Source: WHSM01 sp050701695 (GTDB lineage Bacteria > Actinomycetota > Actinomycetes > Mycobacteriales > Micromonosporaceae). Taken from it: DNA of 6,756 nt. Location of the stretch: NCBI GenBank assembly GCA_050701695.1, contig JBOGDE010000312.1, positions 1-6,756 of the forward strand, read 5' to 3'. This document shows positions 1 through 4,503 of this stretch, piece by piece. A program made the position numbers and the translations under genes. Each line of letters starts with the position of its first letter. Within the stretch, counting starts at the first letter, position 1. The notes below the pieces were generated by a model, which was not told where the DNA came from, did no database searches, and saw only the letters and a list, made by a program, of their open reading frames with translations.

Positions 1-30
1 CGCGGGGGCCGGCCTCGCGGGGGCCGGCCT
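1..30 (+). repeat. Exact tandem duplication of a 15-bp unit inside the Hsp70 coding region
   Basis: Bases 1-15 and 16-30 are identical (CGCGGGGGCCGGCCT). In frame they encode the pentapeptide AGAGL twice, just before GAPALLAEPVAAA. In Hsp70 proteins this position normally holds one alanine-rich helix end followed by a single Gly-Leu step, so the second copy looks like an in-frame duplication of five residues. More copies could lie before the window. Confidence 0.7.
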
Positions 31-715
31 GGGCGCCCCGGCGCTGCTGGCCGAGCCGGTCGCCGCCGCCACGTACTTCGCCCAGCTTCCGCAGACCTCG
101 GTACGCCCCGGCTCCGCCGTGGTGGTGTACGACCTCGGCGGCGGCACTATCGACGTGAGCGTGGTACGGCGTACCGGCGACGGGTTCCAGCCGGTCGCGG
201 TGGCCGGACGCGACGACATCGGCGGGCTGGACTTCGACCACGCCCTGGTACGCCGCATCGGCGACGTCCACGGCGCCGATGACCCACCGGCCTGGCAACG
301 GCTGGCCAACCCGGCCACTCCGGACGAGCGCCGCGCCCGGCGGCTGTTCTGGGACGACGTACGCGCCTGCAAAGAGCGGCTGTCCCGGCACCCGTCGGCG
401 GAGCTGCACGTGCCGCTGCTGGATCGCTCGGTGCACCTGACCCGGGAGGAGTTCGAGCAGCTGGCCCGGCCGCTGATCGCCGAGACCGTGGCGCTCACCG
501 GAGAGACACTGCGGCGCAGCGGCGTACCGCCCGAGCGGATGGCCGGGGTGTTCTTGGTCGGCGGATCGAGCCGGATCCCGCTGGTGGCGACCATGGTGCA
601 CCAGGGTCTGCGGGTCGCCCCCACCGTCCTGGAGCAGCCCGAACTCGTCGTCGCCGAGGGCGCCGCCACAGCGGGCTCTGCCGCCTCGACCCCAGGCCCG
701 GCCGCCGCCACCGCC

Positions 716-841
716 ACGCTGGTCTCGCCCACAACGCCGGTCTCGCCCGCAACGCCGGTCTCGCCCGCAACGCCGGTCTCGCCCGCAACTCCCGTTTCGC
801 CCGCGACACCGGTCTCGCCCGCGACGCCCGTATCGCCCGCG
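716..841 (+). repeat. Coding minisatellite, 7 x 18 bp, encoding (T-P-V-S-P-A)n linker
   Basis: Seven 18-bp units run without gaps (716, 734, 752, 770, 788, 806, 824). Units 2-4 are identical (ACGCCGGTCTCGCCCGCA). Units 1 and 5-7 differ mainly at third positions, except L for P and T for A in unit 1. The product is a Pro/Thr/Ser hexapeptide repeat between the ATPase domain and the hydrophobic segment, most simply a flexible, extended spacer. Identity among units 2-4 points to recent copy-number change. Frame is preserved throughout because the unit is a multiple of three. Confidence 0.93.
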
Positions 842-1264
842 CAGGCCGCTCCCCGGATCCACCGGGAGACCATTCACATCCCGGCGGTGGCGGCGCTGAC
901 CGCGGGGTATCTGTTCTGGCCGGAGGAGACCAGGAGCGGCGAGGGGCCCCGGGGCGGCACGACAGGTACCGGACTGCCGGACCTGCTCTACGCCGGCGGG
1001 CAGCCCGTGGTCGTCACCCACGACGGCGAGTACACGATCACCCTGCCGGGCACCGGCGAGGTCCGTACGATCGTCGCGGTCCCCCGTGGTGTGGTGGTCA
1101 CCCGCGCGGCCTCCGGCGGCGGCACGGTCGCCGAGTTCGTGCTCAACAACGGCAGGCGAGTGCTCACCGAGGACGGCAGTCCCAAGGTGTACGTCCACCA
1201 CCAGGGCACCATGGCCGCGGTGCACATCGGCGACACGGTCACCATCTGGGACCTGGCCAACGAC

Positions 1265-1272
1265 AAAAGGGG
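1265..1272 (+). other. Frameshift site in the Hsp70-like gene
   Basis: The run is AAAAGGGG. Upstream, the protein-like frame reads ...WDLANDK. Downstream, the plausible frame (KPVGWLGDRVLLRGEH...) lies one base back, equivalent to one missing base in the run. If the first frame is kept it reads into arginine/serine-rich sequence with no propeller character and ends near 1540. Adjacent A and G homopolymers are typical places for one-base indels and for sequencing errors. The codons AAC GAC AAA AGG GGC do not give a canonical X XXY YYZ slippery heptamer, so programmed frameshifting is a weaker explanation. Confidence 0.75.
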
Positions 1273-1881
1273 CAGAGCACCGGGCTCGACGATCTCAAGC
1301 CGGTCGGCTGGTTGGGCGACAGAGTGCTGCTCCGGGGCGAGCACCAGCTCGACCACTGGGACCCGACCGCCGGCGAATACCGCGCGAGCCCGGTGCAGAC
1401 CCGCCTGTCGCCGCTGGGCGGCCGCGCTGACGGGACCCTGCTCGGCATCACGGATCCGAAGCAGGGCGACCGCTGCCTCGCGGCGGTCAGCCTGGAGGGC
1501 GACGCCGAGCCCCGCGCCAAGGCCTGCGAGAGCGGACTGACGCTGGCCAGGAAGGACAGCGAACCGCTCCCGGTGGTCTCCCCCGACGGCGCCTACCTGG
1601 TGGCGTACCGCCAGGGAAAGCCGGCGATCGCACCGGTCGACGCGCTGATGAAGAAGGACCGGGGCACGGTCCGGGAGCTCGACATCGACGCCACGGTGAC
1701 GTCGGTGTCGTGGGGTGGCGAATCGGTCTACCTGCAGGCCGGCGACGCGTACTGGAGGTGCCCACTCGACAACGGCAGCTGTACGTCGCTCACGATCCCC
1801 GACCAGGGTGGCGTGCCGCCGAAGCGACTGGTCGTACGGTTCGGTCTGGAGACTCCGCAGTCCTGAGTCGCCCACCTTGGG

Positions 1882-1913
1882 GCGCGCCGCCTCCGGTACC
1901 TGAGCCGGCGCGC
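1882..1913. terminator. Putative bidirectional stem-loop terminator between convergent genes
   Basis: GCGCGCCG (1882-1889) pairs with CGGCGCGC (1906-1913) in an 8-bp all-GC stem with a 16-nt loop. It lies 16 bases after the Hsp70-like stop and ends on the base before the nucS stop codon (TCA at 1914-1916 on the plus strand). An alternative hairpin, CTGAGC 1900-1905 with GCTCAG 1912-1917, overlaps it. There is no T-tract, which is common for actinobacterial terminators but lowers certainty. Confidence 0.5.
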
Positions 1914-2573
1914 TCAGAACAGGCGCAGCTCGTCGCTCTCCATACCGCGCAGCGTGTCGTAGTCGATGGTGACGCAGCGGATGCCACGGTCCTCGGCCAG
2001 CACCCGGGCCTGCGGCTTGATCACCTGGGCGGCGAAGATCCCCGACACCGGCGCCAGCACCGGGTCCCGGTTGAGCAGCTCCAGGTAGCGCGTGAGCTGT
2101 TCGACGCCGTCGATCTCGCCGCGCCGCTTCACCTCGACCGCCACGGTGGCACCGGCGGCGTCCCGGCACAGCAGGTCGACCGGGCCGATCGCGGTGGCGT
2201 ACTCCCGGCGCACCAGGGTGAAGCCGTCGCCGAACGCGGTGGGGTTGGCCGCCAGCAGCTCCTGCAGGTGCGCCTCCACCCCGTCCTTGGTCAGGCCCGG
2301 GTCCACTCCGAGCTCGTGCTCGGTGTCGTGCAGGATCTCCTCGATGGTGATCCGCAGCTGCTCACCGGTCTTGTTCACCACCCGCCACACACCGGGCTCC
2401 TCCTCCACCCGGCACGGCGGCGACATCCAGTTCAGCGGCTTGTAGGAGCCGCCGTCGGAGTGCACCAGCACCGACCCGTCCGCCTTCACCAGCAGCAGCC
2501 GGATCGCCATCGGGAGGTGGGCCTGCAGCCGGCCCTGATAGTCCACCGAGCATCGCGCAATCACCAGTCGCAC
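1914..2573 (-). CDS. nucS: Endonuclease NucS (EndoMS), mismatch-specific
   Basis: This enzyme makes staggered double-strand cuts at G-T, G-G and T-T mismatches and provides mismatch repair in actinobacteria that lack MutS/MutL. Starting at GTG 2573 the protein has 219 residues, close to the family's usual 220-230, and begins V/M-RLVIARCSVDYQGRL as in family members. The N-terminal DNA-binding domain carries YKPLNWMSPP (44-53), including the conserved Trp. The C-terminal PD-(D/E)XK nuclease domain shows GPVDLLC with Asp133 and VAVEVKRRG with Glu147 and Lys149. The last residues, DELRLF, fit the C-terminal motif that docks NucS on the beta sliding clamp. The frame stays open upstream to an ATG at 2630, but those 19 extra residues are atypical and cover a promoter, so they are rejected. 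It is convergent with the Hsp70-like gene and divergent from the methyltransferase, so it is probably transcribed alone. Confidence 0.95.
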   Translation of the reverse strand: MRLVIARCSVDYQGRLQAHLPMAIRLLLVKADGSVLVHSDGGSYKPLNWMSPPCRVEEEPGVWRVVNKTGEQLRITIEEILHDTEHELGVDPGLTKDGVEAHLQELLAANPTAFGDGFTLVRREYATAIGPVDLLCRDAAGATVAVEVKRRGEIDGVEQLTRYLELLNRDPVLAPVSGIFAAQVIKPQARVLAEDRGIRCVTIDYDTLRGMESDELRLF

Positions 2574-2579
2574 CCGGCG

Positions 2580-2608
2580 AGGGTAGCCAACACCGGGAAC
2601 TGTCCCAA
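2580..2608 (-). promoter_or_regulatory. Promoter of nucS, predicted leaderless
   Basis: On the minus strand TTGGGA (plus 2603-2608) and TACCCT (plus 2580-2585) are separated by exactly 17 bases. They match the actinobacterial -35 TTGNNN and -10 TANNNT patterns. Only six bases (CGCCGG) separate the -10 box from the nucS GTG, so transcription would start at or next to the start codon. No Shine-Dalgarno sequence is visible there. This also supports the GTG at 2573 as the true start. Confidence 0.6.
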
Positions 2609-2628
2609 GCACCTGCCAGGATGTCGCC

Positions 2629-3474
2629 ATGACTGAGACCGATCAGCGCAAGGCCGGGATCGTGGGAGTCTTCGACCGGTCCGCCGAGAGCTACGACCAG
2701 GTCGGCGTCGACTTCTTCACCCCGATCGGCCGCCGCCTGGCCGAGCACGCCGCGGTACGCCCGGGCGAGCGGCTGCTCGATCTCGGCTGCGGCCGCGGTG
2801 CAGCGCTGCTGCCCGCCGCTCGTGCGGTGGGCCCGACCGGCACGGCGACCGGCATCGACCTCGCCCCCACGATGGTCAGGCTGACCGGAGCGGCGGCTGC
2901 GGCGCAGGGCCTGAGCTGGGTGGACGTCCGGGTCGGCGACGCCGAGGCGCCCGATCTCCCCGACGCCTCGGTCGACCTCGTGCTCGCAAGTCTGGTGATC
3001 TTCATGCTCCCGGATCCGGTGCGCGCGTTGGCCAGCTACATGCGCCTGCTGCGCCCCGGCGGCCGGCTCGCCTTCAGCACCTTCAGCACGTACGACGAGC
3101 GGTACGAGACGGCGCTGAAGGTACTCCGCGGATACCTGCCCGAGGACACCCCGGCGCCGCGGATCCCGGAGGACAGCCCGTTCCGCGACGCCGAGAGCAT
3201 CGGCGCGCTGCTGGCCGGCGCCGGCTTCACCGACGTGTTGCACACCGAGGCGACGTTCCACAGCCGGTTCCGCGACTTCGCCCACTGGACCGACTGGACG
3301 TGGTCGCACGGCGGCCGGGCGACCCTGGAGAAGATCCCGGAGCAGCGGCTCCCGGAAGCACTCGCCGCGACCGAGGCCGCACTGGCGGATGGATACCAGG
3401 CCGGCGGCGGCTTCACCATCACCACCGGCGTCCGCTTCACCCGCGCGCGCCTGGTCTCCGGCGCAGGACACTAG
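2629..3474 (+). CDS. Class I SAM-dependent methyltransferase
   Basis: The 281-residue protein has the order of a Methyltransf_11/25-type Rossmann methyltransferase. It has an N-terminal helix AGIVGVFDRSAESYDQVG, motif I LLDLGCGRG (49-57) for SAM binding, acidic post-I GIDLAP (75-80) where Asp77 should contact the ribose, motif II DASVDLVLAS (112-121) and motif III LLRPGGRLAFS (140-150). The C-terminal part is rich in aromatic and acidic residues (FAHWTDWTWSHGG, about 217-229) and probably shapes the acceptor site. The substrate cannot be read from sequence; small-molecule, menaquinone-like or antibiotic-related acceptors are possible. The ATG at 2629 is preceded by AGGA (2618-2621) seven bases away. 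It is divergent from nucS with a 55-bp gap, and the following plus-strand gene is 257 bp away beyond a palindrome, so it is likely monocistronic. Confidence 0.88.
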   Translation: MTETDQRKAGIVGVFDRSAESYDQVGVDFFTPIGRRLAEHAAVRPGERLLDLGCGRGAALLPAARAVGPTGTATGIDLAPTMVRLTGAAAAAQGLSWVDVRVGDAEAPDLPDASVDLVLASLVIFMLPDPVRALASYMRLLRPGGRLAFSTFSTYDERYETALKVLRGYLPEDTPAPRIPEDSPFRDAESIGALLAGAGFTDVLHTEATFHSRFRDFAHWTDWTWSHGGRATLEKIPEQRLPEALAATEAALADGYQAGGGFTITTGVRFTRARLVSGAGH

Positions 3475-3487
3475 CGGATTGATCCGC
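3474..3487 (+). terminator. Short hairpin overlapping the methyltransferase stop codon
   Basis: GCGGA (3474-3478) pairs with TCCGC (3483-3487) around the tetraloop TTGA; the first G is the last base of the TAG stop. The stem is short and has no T-run, so it is only a candidate terminator or mRNA 3' stabiliser. The large palindrome at 3527-3698 could do the same job better. Confidence 0.25.
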
Positions 3488-3526
3488 GTCGCCGGCCGGC
3501 CCGCTCGCCGTCTGGTGCGATCATTG

Positions 3527-3698
3527 GCTTACGACTTGGTGCACGATAGCGCCGGAGGCGCGGCGAGGCCCATTTGTCGTCCGGCAAGGCGGAGGGTTGT
3601 CCGGATACCGGTGTTGTATCCGGGCAGGCCGACAACGCCGCCGGTCGGCAAATGGGTTCGGCGCGACCCGGCAGACTATCGTGCACCAAGTCGTTAGC
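3527..3698. repeat. Nested long palindrome (MITE-like or structured-RNA-like element)
   Basis: The outer arms ACGACTTGGTGCACGATAG (3531-3549) and CTATCGTGCACCAAGTCGT (3676-3694) are perfect 19-bp inverted repeats. They extend to 23 bp with one mismatch (3527-3549 with 3676-3698). Inside, CCCATTTGTCGTCCGG (3569-3584) pairs with 3641-3656 at 14 of 16 positions. The centre holds GTTGTC/GACAAC (3596-3601 with 3631-3636) and, as an alternative, CCGGATAC/GTATCCGG (3601-3608 with 3616-3623, 7-nt loop). The arms without the outer ACGT edge are flanked by TTA on both sides (3529-3531, 3694-3696), possibly a target-site duplication. It fills most of the 257-bp gap before the DUF4126 gene and encodes nothing credible. 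A non-autonomous mobile element is the favoured reading. A cis-acting RNA or a terminator is also possible. Confidence 0.8.
3580..3624 (+). repeat. Dispersed repeat core, copy 1
   Basis: These 45 bases match 6705-6749 in the same orientation with two mismatches (positions 3596 and 3600). The unit is a CCGGCAAGGCGGAGG segment followed by the hairpin CCGGATAC-CGGTGTT-GTATCCGG. Here it sits at the centre of the larger palindrome. Confidence 0.9.
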
Positions 3699-3718
3699 GC
3701 CGCGTCGGGGCGGCGGGC

Positions 3719-3724
3719 AGGAGG
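3719..3724 (+). promoter_or_regulatory. Ribosome binding site of the DUF4126 gene
   Basis: AGGAGG, seven bases before ATG 3732, is a perfect anti-16S match. It decides the start: the same frame is open back to 3597, but that extension would run through the palindrome and encodes arginine-rich sequence unlike a membrane protein. Confidence 0.85.
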
Positions 3725-3731
3725 CGTACGG

Positions 3732-4334
3732 ATGCTCGAGGCACTCACCGGCAGTGGCCTGGCAGCCGCGGCGGGGCTCAACGCGTACATCCCGCTGGTG
3801 GCGGTCGGTGTGCTCAGCCGTTACACCGACTGGATCAACCTGCCTTCGCAGTGGCAGTGGCTGGAGAACGGTTGGGTGCTGCTGGCGCTCTCGGTGCTGC
3901 TGGTGCTCGAGATCGTCGCCGACAAGATCCCGGTGGTCGACCACATCAACGACGTCCTCGGTACGGTGGTCCGCCCCACCGCCGGCGGCCTTGCCTTCGG
4001 CGCCACCTCCGGCGCGCCGACCCTGACCGTGCCCGATCCGTCGCTCGCCGGCGACCAGCCGAGCTGGGTGCCGCTGGTGGTCGGCGCGGTGATCGCGCTG
4101 GTGGTACACGGCTTCAAGGTGACCGCCCGCCCGGTGGCCAACGTCGCCACCGCAGGCGCCGCCGCACCGGTGCTCAGCACTGGCGAGGACATCACCAGCG
4201 TGGTGCTGTCGATCGTCGCGATCCTGCTCCCGGTGCTGGTGATCATCCTGCTGGTGGCACTGGTCGCGAGCGCCTGGTGGCTCTGGCGCCGCCGAGCCCG
4301 CCGCAAAGCCGCCCGCGCCGCCGCCTCCCCGTAG
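3732..4334 (+). CDS. DUF4126-type integral membrane protein
   Basis: The 200-residue protein is hydrophobic. Likely membrane segments are at about 5-28 (GSGLAAAAGLNAYIPLVAVG), 46-62, 112-127 and 156-184, ending in a positively charged tail WRRRARRKAARAAA that should face the cytoplasm. The GLNAYIPL start and the loop ADKIPVVDHINDVLGTVVRP (63-82) are what I associate with the DUF4126 family, whose function is unknown. No catalytic or transport motif is evident. The start at ATG 3732 is fixed by the AGGAGG site. The palindrome ends 34 bases before the start codon, so it may affect expression. The gene is convergent with the ecm gene across a 169-bp gap containing an inverted repeat. Family naming is from recall of sequence character, not from a search. 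Confidence 0.82.
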   Translation: MLEALTGSGLAAAAGLNAYIPLVAVGVLSRYTDWINLPSQWQWLENGWVLLALSVLLVLEIVADKIPVVDHINDVLGTVVRPTAGGLAFGATSGAPTLTVPDPSLAGDQPSWVPLVVGAVIALVVHGFKVTARPVANVATAGAAAPVLSTGEDITSVVLSIVAILLPVLVIILLVALVASAWWLWRRRARRKAARAAASP

Positions 4335-4343
4335 CCTTGCGCG

Positions 4344-4389
4344 GATCTTGGTAACCAGTGAGCGATTCTGACACTCATTTACCAAGATC
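4344..4389. repeat. Inverted repeat, 11-bp perfect arms
   Basis: GATCTTGGTAA (4344-4354) and TTACCAAGATC (4379-4389) flank 24 bases. A short inner pairing AGTG/CACT (4357-4360 with 4372-4375) could extend the stem. It starts ten bases after the DUF4126 stop. It could be a terminator for that gene and, since it is symmetric, for ecm read from the other side. It also overlaps the region just upstream of the -10-like box of the small ORF at 4410, so it could be an operator that belonged to that gene. Confidence 0.7.
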
Positions 4390-4396
4390 TCGGCGT

Positions 4397-4402
4397 TATC
4401 CT
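4397..4402 (+). promoter_or_regulatory. Possible -10 element for a leaderless start at 4410
   Basis: TATCCT fits TANNNT and ends seven bases before GTG 4410, the spacing expected for leaderless transcription. No convincing -35 box lies 17-18 bases upstream, where the right arm of the inverted repeat sits instead. This is weak alone; it gains some support from the sense of the following short ORF. Confidence 0.35.
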
Positions 4403-4409
4403 GCTTGGC

Positions 4410-4493
4410 GTGACGTCTGAACTGGATGAGGTGCTGGCGGCGCAGGCGGGCGTGATCACGTGGCGACAAGCGGTGAGCCTGCTCAGTAGGTGA
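4410..4493 (+). pseudogene. 27-codon ORF, probable N-terminal remnant of an AbiEi/DUF559-type gene
   Basis: GTG 4410 to TGA 4491-4493 encodes VTSELDEVLAAQAGVI followed by TWRQAVSLLSR. The pattern 'LDEVLAAQxGVITWRQA' resembles the N-terminal helix-turn-helix start of AbiEi-family antitoxin-domain and DUF559 proteins of actinobacteria, which usually run to 200-300 residues. Here the sequence stops in the first helix pair and no continuation appears in any frame before the ecm end at 4504. The likely explanation is a gene whose body was deleted, leaving its promoter region and first codons. It could instead be a real micropeptide or chance. The resemblance is from memory and not searched. Confidence 0.4.
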
Positions 4494-4503
4494 GGAGAGC
4501 GGC

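Larger units (their letters stand above)
1..1866 (+). pseudogene. Hsp70-family ATPase domain fused to membrane-anchored propeller-like domain; 5' partial and frameshifted
   Basis: The frame is open from base 2, so the gene starts upstream and the GTG at 119 is internal. Numbering residues from base 2, the chaperone ATPase domain shows LLAEPVAAA (15-23), the phosphate-2 loop DLGGGTIDVS (44-53) and the adenosine motif FLVGGSSRIP (184-193). No canonical Hsp70 substrate-binding domain follows. Instead there is a Thr/Pro/Val/Ser/Ala repeat linker (716-841), a 16-residue hydrophobic stretch IHIPAVAALTAGYLFW (872-919) that may be a membrane helix, then short beta-rich units with Gly-Asp turns and a WDLANDK end. 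At about 1265-1272 the homology-bearing frame shifts by one base. It continues as GQSTGLDDLKPVGWLGDRVLL and ends at TGA 1864-1866. This tail has four cysteines in two close pairs (DRC/KAC and WRC/GSC), which suits an exported domain. Known Hsp70s bind ATP and refold proteins; a signalling or envelope role here is inference. The indel makes it a pseudogene unless it is a sequence error. Confidence 0.8.

Noticed and set aside
119..121. GTG 119 as the start of the Hsp70-like gene
   Set aside because: The frame is open to base 2 and encodes the conserved LLAEPVAAA segment before it. The GTG codes for an internal Val in the strand leading to DLGGGT.
716..841. Short regularly repeated units that could look like a CRISPR or clustered array
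   Set aside because: Units are contiguous 18-mers without spacers, keep the reading frame and encode TPVSPA, so this is a protein repeat.
1262..1275. Programmed -1 ribosomal frameshift in the Hsp70-like gene
   Set aside because: Zero-frame codons GAC AAA AGG GGC do not form a canonical slippery heptamer, and I found no clear downstream stimulator. An indel or sequence error is simpler.
988..2169. 393-codon minus-strand frame across the Hsp70-like gene
   Set aside because: Arg/Ala/Gly-rich shadow frame that overlaps both nucS and the Hsp70-like gene, with no recognisable motif.
2574..2630. Longer NucS start at the ATG ending at 2630
   Set aside because: The 19 added residues are not typical of NucS, cover a good promoter and would overlap the methyltransferase start.
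1710..2636. 308-codon plus-strand frame across the nucS region
   Set aside because: It is antisense to nucS and its His/Leu/Arg/Val-rich product has no domain character; it is a GC-rich shadow frame.
2362..3471. 369-codon minus-strand frame across the methyltransferase
   Set aside because: It runs opposite to a methyltransferase with all motifs intact and is low-complexity Arg/Ala/Gly/Gln sequence.
3597..3731. N-terminal extension of the DUF4126 protein into the palindrome
   Set aside because: AGGAGG lies seven bases before ATG 3732, and the extension encodes basic, repeat-derived sequence.
3471..4469. 332-codon minus-strand frame across the palindrome and the DUF4126 gene
   Set aside because: His/Gln/Arg/Gly-rich shadow with no domain sense, antisense to a gene that has a perfect ribosome binding site.
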